Origin: Actinomadura meyerae
Lineage (GTDB): Bacteria; Actinomycetota; Actinomycetes; Streptosporangiales; Streptosporangiaceae
Assembly: GCF_900188445.1 (NCBI RefSeq)
Contig: NZ_FZOR01000036.1
Coordinates: 25,757-89,756, forward strand
Direction of reading: 5' to 3'
DNA length: 64,000 nt
The notes below the pieces were generated by a model. It made no database searches and was not told where the DNA came from. It saw only the letters and a program-made list of their open reading frames with translations. Position numbers and translations under genes: made by a program. Below, in pieces: positions 7,223 to 14,482 of the stretch (positions are counted from its first letter, which is position 1; every line of letters starts with the position of its first letter).

Positions 7223-8458
7223 ATGTGCCAGCATTCGATCGTGATCGGACGGAGCGCGGCGCTGCCGCTACACCTCACCTCGGCGACGCTGCTGCGGGTG
7301 TCGGCCGAGGGCGTCGCGACGGCGCTGGTGCTGACCGTCGAGGCGCGGACGGGCGACGCGGCCACCGCCGGATACCTGCAGACCGCGATGACGCTGCCGT
7401 ACGTGCTGAGCGGCCCGATCATCGGGAGCGCGCTGGACCGGGTGGCGCGCCCCCGGTCGGTCGCGGTCGTCCTCGCCGCCTGCTACGCCGTCGCGACGGG
7501 GCTGCTGCTGGCCACGGCGGGAAGCTCGCCGCTCGTGCTGGCGCTCGCCGTCGCCGCCGTGATCGGCTGCACCGAGCCGATCGTCGTCGCGCTGACGAGC
7601 CTGCTGCCGAGGTTCGTCCCGGAAGGACGCCTGTCGCGCGCCTATGGGCTGGAGGCGTCCAGCTACAACCTCGCGGGCATCGCGGGGCCCGGCCTCGCCG
7701 CGGCGCTCGCCTCGCTGGCGGGCGGCCAGTACGCGGGCACCGTCGTGGTCGCCGTGGGCGTCCTGGGCCTGCTGACCCTGCCGCTCCTGCCGTTCCCGGG
7801 GCCGGAAGCCGGTCCGCCGGCGAAGCGGCCGGGCGGGCTCTCGGTGATCACGGGCGGGCTCGTCGTGCTGGTCGAGGGCCGGGTCCTGCGGGCGCTGACG
7901 GCGGCCACGACCCTGGCCTGGACGGGCTTCGGAGGCGTCGCGGTGACGGCGGTACTGCTCGCCGAGCACATCGGGGCCCCGCCGAGCGCGGGCGGGCGGC
8001 TCCTCGTGGCGCTGGCGGTCGGGTCGCTGATCGGCTCGCTGGCGTCCAGCCGGTGGCTGACGCCGAAGCACGCGGAACCGGTCATGATCGGCGGGCTGGT
8101 CGCGTTCGGGGCGGCCCTCGCGGCCCTCGCCGTCGCGCCCTCGCTGCCGTGGGCGACGGCGGCGTTCGTCGCGGCGGGGATCGCCGAGGGGCCGGTGTTC
8201 GCCGCCACGCTGATGCTCCGCCAGCGCGAGGCGCCGCCCGACCGGCTCGGCCAGGTCAACACCACGGCCGGCAGCCTGAAGATCGGCGCGTCCGCGCTCG
8301 GCGCCGCGCTGACCGCCGTCGCCGCGGACGCGGCCGGGCCCGTCGGCCTGGTGCTCGGGATCGCCGGATTCCAGTTCCTCGGCGCGGCCGTCGGGCTGGT
8401 CCTGCTGTACGTCCCCCGGCGCGAAAAATCGGTCGACGTGGACGTTGTTCGTCCTTAA
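7223..8458 (+). CDS. MFS transporter
   Basis: A 411-residue major facilitator with about 12 hydrophobic segments. The first TM begins near SAALPLHLTSATLLRVSAEG, and the loop GSALDRVARPRS corresponds to the family's loop 2-3 motif. The substrate cannot be told from the sequence. The start is uncertain: ATG 7223 and GTG 7241 are both possible and neither has a ribosome binding site. Its divergence from arcA with almost no intergenic space suggests shared control. An arginine/ornithine link is possible but not shown; those antiporters are usually APC-type. Confidence 0.75.
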   Translation: MCQHSIVIGRSAALPLHLTSATLLRVSAEGVATALVLTVEARTGDAATAGYLQTAMTLPYVLSGPIIGSALDRVARPRSVAVVLAACYAVATGLLLATAGSSPLVLALAVAAVIGCTEPIVVALTSLLPRFVPEGRLSRAYGLEASSYNLAGIAGPGLAAALASLAGGQYAGTVVVAVGVLGLLTLPLLPFPGPEAGPPAKRPGGLSVITGGLVVLVEGRVLRALTAATTLAWTGFGGVAVTAVLLAEHIGAPPSAGGRLLVALAVGSLIGSLASSRWLTPKHAEPVMIGGLVAFGAALAALAVAPSLPWATAAFVAAGIAEGPVFAATLMLRQREAPPDRLGQVNTTAGSLKIGASALGAALTAVAADAAGPVGLVLGIAGFQFLGAAVGLVLLYVPRREKSVDVDVVRP

Positions 8459-8477
8459 TGTCCGGAGGGTAGAGCCC

Positions 8478-8534
8478 GCAGCCGGCGCCTGGACGCTCGC
8501 GGTCACCATCCCGCTGACGCGCGGCGCCGGCTGC
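8478..8534 (+). terminator. 12-bp perfect stem, terminator of the MFS gene
   Basis: GCAGCCGGCGCC (8478-8489) pairs perfectly with 8523-8534 across a 33-nt loop, starting 20 bp after the MFS stop. The stem is followed by a C/T-rich run. Confidence 0.6.
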
Positions 8535-8556
8535 CTCCTTCCCCGCGGAAAATGCA

Positions 8557-8585
8557 TCGACTTCCCTTCGCGGGCTCCGTAGTGT
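8557..8585 (+). promoter_or_regulatory. vegetative promoter of the tuf paralogue leader
   Basis: -35 TCGACT (8557-8562), a 17-bp spacer and -10 TAGTGT (8580-8585) fit the main actinomycete sigma factor. The predicted transcript starts at about 8592, directly at the ATG of a small ORF at 8593, leaving a 215-nt leader before the EF-Tu gene. Confidence 0.6.
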
Positions 8586-8592
8586 GCGGGGC

Positions 8593-8700
8593 ATGTTCTT
8601 CCCGGCCGGCACCCTCACGCTCGCAGGCATCGACCTGCCGGGCGCGCTGCCGGCCGCCCTCTTCGCGGCAGCGGCCGCCGCGGACGGCGTCCGACGCTGA
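8593..8700 (+). CDS. small leaderless ORF, possible leader peptide
   Basis: A 35-residue frame (starts MFFPAGTLTLAGIDLPG, ends in a poly-Ala stretch and VRR) that begins 7 nt after the -10 box TAGTGT, the spacing seen at many other genes in this window. No family is recognised. The 107 nt between its stop and the EF-Tu ATG hold two hairpins (8716-8736 and 8755-8770). The arrangement resembles leader-peptide attenuation ahead of antibiotic-resistance genes, but this is inference. It could also be a chance ORF in the leader. Confidence 0.4.
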   Translation: MFFPAGTLTLAGIDLPGALPAALFAAAAAADGVRR

Positions 8701-8715
8701 CCCCTCTCCGTCCCG

Positions 8716-8770
8716 CCTCCGGAGAACCAGCGGAGGGGGGTCGACCGAGTGACCGCGGCCTGAGCGCCGC
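8716..8770 (+). promoter_or_regulatory. two stem-loops in the tuf-paralogue leader
   Basis: CCTCCG (8716-8721) pairs with CGGAGG (8731-8736), and GCGGC (8755-8759) with GCCGC (8766-8770). They separate the small ORF from the EF-Tu ribosome binding site (GAGGA at about 8797). Candidate attenuator or anti-attenuator structures. Confidence 0.4.
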
Positions 8771-8807
8771 GCGGGTTCTCACGTTCGGATCATCGTGAGG
8801 ACGGATC

Positions 8808-9992
8808 ATGGCGAAGAAGCTCTACGAGCGCGACAAGCCCCACCTGAACATCGGGACGATGGGGCACGTCGACCACGGCAAGACGACGCTGACCGCGGCG
8901 ATCACGAAGGTGCTCGCCGAGCGCGGGCTCGCGTCGGCGGTGCCGTTCGACCGCATCGACCGGGCCCCGGAGGAGCGCGACCGCGGCATCACCATCAACG
9001 TCGCGCACGTCCAGTACGCGACCGCGACCAGGCACTACGCCCACGTCGACATGCCCGGCCACGCCGACTACGTGAAGAACATGATCTCCGGTGCCGCCCA
9101 GGTGGACGGGGCCGTGCTCGTGGTCTCCGCGCAGGACGGCGCCATGCCGCAGACGCGGGAGCACATCGTGCTCGCGCGGCAGGTCGGCGTCGAGCACATC
9201 GTGGTGGCGCTGAACAAGGCCGACATGGTGGACGACACCGAGCTGCTCGACCTCGTCGAGCTGGAGGTCCGGGAGCTGCTGTCCGAGTACGGGTTCCCCG
9301 GCGAGGAGATACCGATCGTCCGGGTGTCCGGGCTGCGGGCGCTGGAGGGCGACCCGTACTGGACGGCCCGCATCGGCGACCTGCTCGACGCGATCGACGC
9401 GTACGTGCCCGTCCCGCGCAGGGTGCTGGACGCGCCGTTCCTCATGCCGGTCGAGAGCGTGCTCACGATCACCGGGCGCGGCACCGTCGTGACCGGGGTC
9501 GTGGCGCAGGGCTCGGTCCGGCTCGGGGACGCGGTGGAGGTCGTCGGGCTCGGCGAGTCGTTCGGCACCGTCGCGACGGGGCTGGAGACGTTCGGGCAGA
9601 CGATGGACCGCGCGGAGGCGGGCGACAACACGGCCATGCTGCTGCGCGGGGTCAAGCGCGACCAGGTGCGGCGGGGCCAGGTGGTCAGCGCGCCGGGCGC
9701 GATCCGGCCGCACCTGCGGTTCCGGGCGCGGGTCCGGGTGCTGACCGCCGCCGAGGGCGGCCGGTCCCGGCCGTTCTTCCACGGGTACCGGCCGCAGTTC
9801 CACTTCCGCACGACGGACGTGGTCGGCGGCATCGACCTCGGCGGCGAGGGCGGCATGGCGCTGCCCGGCGACACCGTCGACATGGCCGTCGAGCTGGGCA
9901 AGCCGGTCGCGATGACCGCCGGGCTCGGCTTCGCGGTGCGCGAGGGCGGCCGGACGGTCGGCGCCGGCACGGTGACCGAGCTGCTCGACTAG
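8808..9992 (+). CDS. tuf: divergent elongation factor Tu paralogue
   Basis: Delivers aminoacyl-tRNA to the ribosome as a GTPase. The 394-residue protein has the G1 box GHVDHGKT (19-26), effector RGITIN, G3 DMPGH (usual DCPGH) and G4 NKAD. It lacks the str-operon context and differs from housekeeping EF-Tu at many sites, so it is a tuf3-like paralogue. Position 276 (E. coli mature 275) is Ala in GDNTAMLLRG, where Gly is normal and where substitutions give GE2270A resistance. Residue 231 (E. coli Arg230) is Val. The positions tied to kirromycin resistance (Gln124, Tyr160, Gly316, Ala375 in E. coli) are unchanged. A role as an antibiotic-tolerant backup EF-Tu is inferred. Confidence 0.92.
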   Translation: MAKKLYERDKPHLNIGTMGHVDHGKTTLTAAITKVLAERGLASAVPFDRIDRAPEERDRGITINVAHVQYATATRHYAHVDMPGHADYVKNMISGAAQVDGAVLVVSAQDGAMPQTREHIVLARQVGVEHIVVALNKADMVDDTELLDLVELEVRELLSEYGFPGEEIPIVRVSGLRALEGDPYWTARIGDLLDAIDAYVPVPRRVLDAPFLMPVESVLTITGRGTVVTGVVAQGSVRLGDAVEVVGLGESFGTVATGLETFGQTMDRAEAGDNTAMLLRGVKRDQVRRGQVVSAPGAIRPHLRFRARVRVLTAAEGGRSRPFFHGYRPQFHFRTTDVVGGIDLGGEGGMALPGDTVDMAVELGKPVAMTAGLGFAVREGGRTVGAGTVTELLD

Positions 9993-10034
9993 CGGGGGCT
10001 GCTCGACTAGCGGGACGGCCGCGCGACCAGCGGG
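9981..10034. repeat. three-copy tandem repeat at the tuf-paralogue stop codon
   Basis: CTGCTCGACTAGCGGG occurs at 9981-9996 and 9999-10014, and with three mismatches at 10019-10034. The first copy encodes the last three residues and the stop codon of the EF-Tu paralogue. Confidence 0.85.
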
Positions 10035-10041
10035 GCGGGGG

Positions 10042-10063
10042 CCCGGCGGAGGAATCCGCCGGG
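10042..10063 (+). terminator. hairpin terminator after the tuf paralogue
   Basis: CCCGGCGGA (10042-10050), GGAA loop, exact complement at 10055-10063, followed by TCCCTTA. It lies directly after the stop-codon repeats. Confidence 0.7.
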
Positions 10064-10196
10064 TCCCTTAGCCTGTGGAACGCCCGGAATCGCCGCATCC
10101 TGGATGACCGCGTGGTCGGGAAACGCTGGCGGATGCGATCTTGATGTGGTGAGATTTCGGCATTACCCCCGCAGATAGCCCCATTCTGGAGAACGT

Positions 10197-11075
10197 GTGC
10201 GATCCCCCCGCGCCCTGATCCCCCTGCTCTCGGTCGGCGCGGCCGCCGCGGTCGTCACCGCGGCCGCCGCCGGCGCGAGCATCGACGGCCTGCCGGGGGG
10301 TGGCGGACCCGCCCACGCCGACGCCCCGGCCCCCCGCCCGGCGGCGGTGACGATCAACGCGGTCACCTGGAACGTCTGCGGCGGCCCCGGCTGCCCGTCC
10401 GCGGCGGCGCCCGCCGCGCTCGCCAAGCAGATCGTCCAGCGGACGAAGGCCACCGAGGTCGGCGGGCGCAAGGTCAGGACGAACGCCGTCCTCCTCCAGG
10501 AGGTCTGCGAGGGGCAGATCCGCACCGTCAAGAAGTCCGCGTCCACCTGGACGTGGGCGTTCGCCGCCTCGCCCGGCGCCGCCGCCTGCGCGCAGGGCCA
10601 GGGCCGGGTCGGCGTCGCCATCGGCACCGACAGCCCGTTGACCGAGACCCGCCAGGCCAAGCTCCCGGCACCGGCGGGCCAGACGCGGATCGCCCTGTGC
10701 GGCGAGGTCGAGTCGTGGGCGACGCGGGTGTGCGTCACGCAGTTCAACCCGTCCGAGGGCGGCGACTGGCGGCAGAAGCAGGCGCGCGCGCTCGCCGTGC
10801 TCGGCGGCACCGACCGCGTCCTGCTCGGCGGCGACTTCGCCGACAGCCCGGACAGCCCGGCGCTCGACCCCCTCTACGACGCCTACGCCGAGTGCGACCA
10901 GTCCGGGTCGTCCCGCACCGGCGCGATGACCCGCCAGAACTGGCAGGGCAGCGCCGTGCAGAAGACGGACTACCTGTTCCTCCCGAAGTCGGCCGGGGTC
11001 TCGTGCAGCGTCCCCGCCGCCCGCATCCGGACGTCCGACCACCGTCCGATGTCCGCCGAAGTCCGCTTCAAGTGA
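10197..11075 (+). CDS. secreted endonuclease/exonuclease/phosphatase-family protein
   Basis: A 292-residue exported protein with a long hydrophobic Ala-rich signal peptide (1-45) and the EEP metal-dependent hydrolase fold. TWNVCGG is the first metal-site strand, LLQEVCE carries the catalytic Glu, LLGGDFADSP is the GDFN-type motif and TSDHRPM the terminal SDH motif. Eight or so Cys residues in the mature part suggest extracellular disulfides. It could be a secreted DNase or a phosphodiesterase; the sequence does not decide. The GTG start follows GGAGA by a few nt. Monocistronic. Confidence 0.8.
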   Translation: MRSPRALIPLLSVGAAAAVVTAAAAGASIDGLPGGGGPAHADAPAPRPAAVTINAVTWNVCGGPGCPSAAAPAALAKQIVQRTKATEVGGRKVRTNAVLLQEVCEGQIRTVKKSASTWTWAFAASPGAAACAQGQGRVGVAIGTDSPLTETRQAKLPAPAGQTRIALCGEVESWATRVCVTQFNPSEGGDWRQKQARALAVLGGTDRVLLGGDFADSPDSPALDPLYDAYAECDQSGSSRTGAMTRQNWQGSAVQKTDYLFLPKSAGVSCSVPAARIRTSDHRPMSAEVRFK

Positions 11076-11132
11076 CCACCGGGCCCCGGCCCACCGCACC
11101 GCGATGGCCCGAGGCCCGGCCTCCTCAGTCGG

Positions 11133-12689
11133 CTAATGCACTGACCTGTCCTTGCCCTCCCAATAAGGGGCGCGGAGTTCGCGCTTGAGGATCTTGCCGG
11201 TGGGGTTGCGGGGGATCTCGTCGCGGCGCTCGACCGAGCTCGGGCACTTGAAGTGGGCGAGGCGCTCGCGGCAGTACTCGATGATGTCCTTCTCGGGGAC
11301 GTCCGAGGACAGCACGACCAGCGCCTTCGGGGTCTCGCCCCACCGCTCGTCCGGGACGCCGATGACCGCGCAGTCGGACACGGCGGGGTGGCCCATCAGG
11401 ACGTTCTCCACCTCCGCCGGGTAGATGTTCTCCCCACCGGAGATGATCATGTCCTTGACGCGGTCGTGGATGTAGAGGTAGCCGTCCTCGTCCAGGTAGC
11501 CCGCGTCGCCGGTGCGGAACCAGTTGTCGTCGGACAGGGCGCTCGCCGTCGCCTCCGGCATCCCCCAGTAGCCCTTCATGTTCTGCGGGGTCTTGCACAG
11601 GATCTCGCCGACCTGCCCGGCGGGCACCTCCTCCTGCGTCGCCGGGTCGACGATCCTCAGGACGGTGTTGTCGTTGGCGAGCCCGGCGCTGCGCAGCCGG
11701 TGGGTGTTCGGGCCGTCCGGGTCGTGGTCGGCGGCGGGCAGCATCGTGATCGCGCCGGTGACCTCCGTCAGCCCGTACACCTGCATGAACTTGGTGTTCG
11801 GCAACATCCGCATGGCGCCGCGCAGGACGTCCTCGCTGATCGGGGACGCGCCGTACAGCATGAGCCGCAGGCTGGACAGGTCGCACGCGGCGACCTCCGG
11901 GATCAGCTGCATGAACTGGAGCAGCACCGGGACGAGGAAGATGTGCGTCACCCGGTGCCGCTCGATCGCCTGCGCGATCCGGGTGGGGTCGGGCTCGCGC
12001 GCGATGACGCCGGTGATCGCGTTGTAGATCGCGGAGACGGTGAGGACGTTGCCCGCGACGTGGTACATCGGCATCGCGACCATCAGGACGGACGACTCGT
12101 CGATGTCCCAGACGTCGGTCGTCACGCTCAGCGCGGCGAGGAAGTTGTCGTGCGTGAGCATGACGCCCTTGGGCAGCCCCGTCGTGCCGGACGAGTAGAG
12201 CTGGACGAACACGTCCGACGTCTCGGGCTCGTGGTCGGGCGGGGTGTCGGGCGCCGCGTCCACCCAGGCGGCGTAGTCCAGGTGGGAGTGGTCGGCGCCG
12301 TTCACGACCACCGTGTGGGTGGTGTGTTCGAGCTTGCCGGCGATCGCGTCCAGGACGGGGACGAACTCCGGCCCGACGATGAAGACCTTCGCCTGCGCGT
12401 TGTTGACGATGTAGGCGACCTCGTCGGGGGCCAGCCGGTAGTTCACGGGCACCTGGACGGCGCCGATGCGGGCCGCGCCGAACAGCTGCTCGGCGTACTC
12501 CAGCGAGTTCTTGTCCAGGATCGCGACCCGGTCGCCGCGGCCGACGCCCGCGCCGGCGAGGGCGTTCGCGACCCGGTCGGCGCGCCGGTCGAAGTCGCGG
12601 AAGGTGATCTCGCTGTCGCCCGCGATGTACGCGAGCCGATCAGGATGTGAACGTGCGCGTTCGCGCAGCACCTCAGTCAGACCGGGCAC
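11133..12689 (-). CDS. acyl-CoA synthetase (FadD-type AMP-binding ligase)
   Basis: A 518-residue ANL-superfamily ligase that activates a fatty or aryl acid to its CoA thioester through an acyl-adenylate. Core motif A3 is YSSGTTGLPKGVMLTH, A5 YGLTEVTGA, A7 WFRTGDAGYLDEDGYL, A8 DRVKDMIISGGENIYPAEVE, and the C-terminal catalytic lysine is in RNPTGKILKRELR. Length and motifs fit medium/long-chain FadD. The chain-length preference cannot be read. GTG at 12689 gives the usual N-terminus. It lies downstream of a small membrane-protein gene on the same strand with an 87-bp gap holding a large inverted repeat. Confidence 0.88.
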   Translation of the reverse strand: MPGLTEVLRERARSHPDRLAYIAGDSEITFRDFDRRADRVANALAGAGVGRGDRVAILDKNSLEYAEQLFGAARIGAVQVPVNYRLAPDEVAYIVNNAQAKVFIVGPEFVPVLDAIAGKLEHTTHTVVVNGADHSHLDYAAWVDAAPDTPPDHEPETSDVFVQLYSSGTTGLPKGVMLTHDNFLAALSVTTDVWDIDESSVLMVAMPMYHVAGNVLTVSAIYNAITGVIAREPDPTRIAQAIERHRVTHIFLVPVLLQFMQLIPEVAACDLSSLRLMLYGASPISEDVLRGAMRMLPNTKFMQVYGLTEVTGAITMLPAADHDPDGPNTHRLRSAGLANDNTVLRIVDPATQEEVPAGQVGEILCKTPQNMKGYWGMPEATASALSDDNWFRTGDAGYLDEDGYLYIHDRVKDMIISGGENIYPAEVENVLMGHPAVSDCAVIGVPDERWGETPKALVVLSSDVPEKDIIEYCRERLAHFKCPSSVERRDEIPRNPTGKILKRELRAPYWEGKDRSVH

Positions 12690-12700
12690 AGTATGTCCCT

Positions 12701-12749
12701 TTCGCCGATGACCGCCTGGTTATTCCGGCATCATGCGGTCACCGGCGAA
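12701..12749 (-). promoter_or_regulatory. 15-bp near-perfect inverted repeat before fadD
   Basis: TTCGCCGATGACCGC (12701-12715) pairs with 12735-12749 with one mismatch across a 19-nt loop, ending 12 bp before the acyl-CoA synthetase start. It could terminate the small gene that ends at 12777 or act as the operator or leader hairpin of the synthetase gene. Confidence 0.5.
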
Positions 12750-12776
12750 GCCCCGCAAGGGGTATGAGCTGCTTGG

Positions 12777-12947
12777 TCAGCTCTTTCTGGACATCTTGGA
12801 CACGGCGGTCACGGCGAGTACCACGATGACGGCGACGAATCCGATGAAGAAGAAGAACTTGAGCATCGAGATGATGGCGCCGATGACGGTCATCGCCAGC
12901 CAGATCGCGAGCACTACACCGATGATGGTCAGGATCGTCTTACCCAT
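12777..12947 (-). CDS. small membrane protein, 56 aa
   Basis: A very hydrophobic 56-residue protein (starts MGKTILTIIGVVLAIW) with two probable transmembrane segments at about 4-27 and 30-49, and a basic C-terminus (SKMSRKS). The ATG is preceded by GGTGGAG at good distance. Small proteins of this kind are common in actinomycetes and have no assigned function. It is on the same strand as the flanking proline-tailed membrane protein and FadD, but spaced 116 and 87 bp from them, so co-transcription is uncertain. Confidence 0.7.
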   Translation of the reverse strand: MGKTILTIIGVVLAIWLAMTVIGAIISMLKFFFFIGFVAVIVVLAVTAVSKMSRKS

Positions 12948-13063
12948 GTCTCCACCGTATGCGCCGGTTCCGCACCGGACATCACCCTTGGGGACGACCC
13001 TGGCCCCGACCCGTCCCCGACGCGCGGCGGAGCCGCACCCTGAGAACCCCTGGGGCCCGACCC

Positions 13064-13639
13064 CTACGGGCGCGGGAAGGGGCCGCCCGGCGGCGGACCC
13101 GACGGCGGGCCCGGAACAGGGGGCGCGCCAGGCCCCGGCGGGTACGGCTGCCCGTGGCCGCCGGGCGGCGGGAAGGGCGGGCCGGACGGCCCGCGCGGCG
13201 CGAGGCTGCCCGCGACCATCACGACCCGCAGGCCGCCGAGCGCACCCGCCGCCAGCGGGGCCAGCACGTCCCACTTCTCGAAGTGCGGCTTCAGCAGATC
13301 GGTGAGGAACCAGCCCGGCGTGCCGCCGTGCGTGGAGACGTACAGCAGGACACCGAGCCGCGTGCCGACGTACAGGGCGACGTAGGCCGCGACCACGGCG
13401 ACGATCGGGGCGACCGGGCCGCGCGGGCGGGTGAGCATCAGCCCGATCGCCGTGAAGAAGCCCACGGCGAAGCACAGCACGGCGTAGTACCCCATCGAGC
13501 GCCGGACCTCCGCCAGGACGTCGGTCTCGTAGATGCCGAAGAACATCAGGAACGCGCCGACACCGGTCGCGACGGCGCCGCCGACGAGGATGGCGGCGAT
13601 GGTCCCGATGACGGGCGTCGCGGTACGTGTCTGGGCCAT
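13064..13639 (-). CDS. membrane protein with proline-rich tail
   Basis: A 191-residue protein of unknown function. About four hydrophobic segments lie within residues 8-150 (around 10-33, 47-68, 74-97 and 125-145), followed by a Pro/Gly-rich cytoplasmic tail (about 155-191, PPFPPPGG and PGPPSGPPPGG). Proline-tailed actinobacterial membrane proteins often associate with the cell envelope or division machinery, but no specific function is supported. Divergent from the two-component system that starts at 13766. Confidence 0.65.
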   Translation of the reverse strand: MAQTRTATPVIGTIAAILVGGAVATGVGAFLMFFGIYETDVLAEVRRSMGYYAVLCFAVGFFTAIGLMLTRPRGPVAPIVAVVAAYVALYVGTRLGVLLYVSTHGGTPGWFLTDLLKPHFEKWDVLAPLAAGALGGLRVVMVAGSLAPRGPSGPPFPPPGGHGQPYPPGPGAPPVPGPPSGPPPGGPFPRP

Positions 13640-13765
13640 CCGGACATTAAACAGGCGATCATGCGCTCGCGCAGCTCGCCAGGTCGTGGCTCCGCCGCCG
13701 GTGAATCCTTACGGGGTGGTGACGAGTCCGGGTGAACGCCCCATCCAGCGCATACGGTGTGCGGC

Positions 13766-14482
13766 GTGAACTCCATGACCCCCGCCGGACGCGTCCTCGT
13801 GGTCGACGACGACCCGACGGTGGCGGAGGTCGTCGCCCGCTACCTGGCCCGCGACGGGCACGAGGTGGCCTGCGTGGCGGACGGCCCGACGGCGCTGCGC
13901 CGGGCGCTCGACCACCCGCCGGACCTGATCGTCCTCGACCTCATGCTGCCCGGCATGGACGGCCTGGAGGTGTGCCGCCGCCTCCGCGAGACCTCGGCCG
14001 TGCCGATCGTGATGCTGACGGCGCTCGGCGCGGAGACCGACCGGCTCATCGGGCTGGAGACCGGCGCCGACGACTACGTGACCAAGCCGTTCAGCCCCCG
14101 CGAGCTGGCCCTGCGCGTGCGGTCGGTGCTGCGCCGGGCCCGCGGCGCGCTGGTCCCCGCCGTCCCGGCCGCGCCGCTGCGCGACGGCGACCTCGTCGTG
14201 GACGTCGGCGCGCACGAGGCGGAGCTGCGCGGCGAGCGGCTCGCGCTCACCTCCCGCGAGTTCGACCTGCTGGCGTTCCTGCTCCGCCATCCGCGGCAGG
14301 CGTTCACCCGCGACCAGCTCCTGGAACGGGTCTGGGACTGGACGTTCGGCGACTCGTCCACGGTGACCGTGCACGTCCGGCGGCTGCGGGAGAAGATCGA
14401 GGACGACCCGACCACCCCGCGCCGCATCGTCACCGTGTGGGGCGTCGGCTACCGCTACGAGCCCGCGGCGGGCGCGCCGTGA
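13766..14482 (+). CDS. OmpR-family response regulator
   Basis: A 238-residue receiver plus winged-helix DNA-binding protein. The acidic pocket VVDDDP, the phospho-acceptor Asp58 in LIVLDLMLPGMDG, and the conserved Thr and Lys (LTALG, VTKPF) are present, and the C-terminal domain carries FDLLAFLLRHP and the recognition helix region STVTVHVRRLREKIEDD. GTG 13766 is chosen because a -10 box TACGGT (13753-13758) precedes it by 7 nt; ATG 13775 is the alternative. The stop overlaps the kinase start by 4 nt (GTGA), so the two are translationally coupled. Confidence 0.92.
   Translation: MNSMTPAGRVLVVDDDPTVAEVVARYLARDGHEVACVADGPTALRRALDHPPDLIVLDLMLPGMDGLEVCRRLRETSAVPIVMLTALGAETDRLIGLETGADDYVTKPFSPRELALRVRSVLRRARGALVPAVPAAPLRDGDLVVDVGAHEAELRGERLALTSREFDLLAFLLRHPRQAFTRDQLLERVWDWTFGDSSTVTVHVRRLREKIEDDPTTPRRIVTVWGVGYRYEPAAGAP

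Noticed and set aside
6004..8458. A complete arginine deiminase operon
   Set aside because: Only arcA is present. The divergent MFS gene is not an ArcD-type antiporter, and no arcB or arcC follows.
8808..9992. Kirromycin-type resistance of the EF-Tu paralogue
   Set aside because: The residues equivalent to E. coli Gln124, Tyr160, Gly316 and Ala375 are unchanged, so only the GE2270A-site change is argued.
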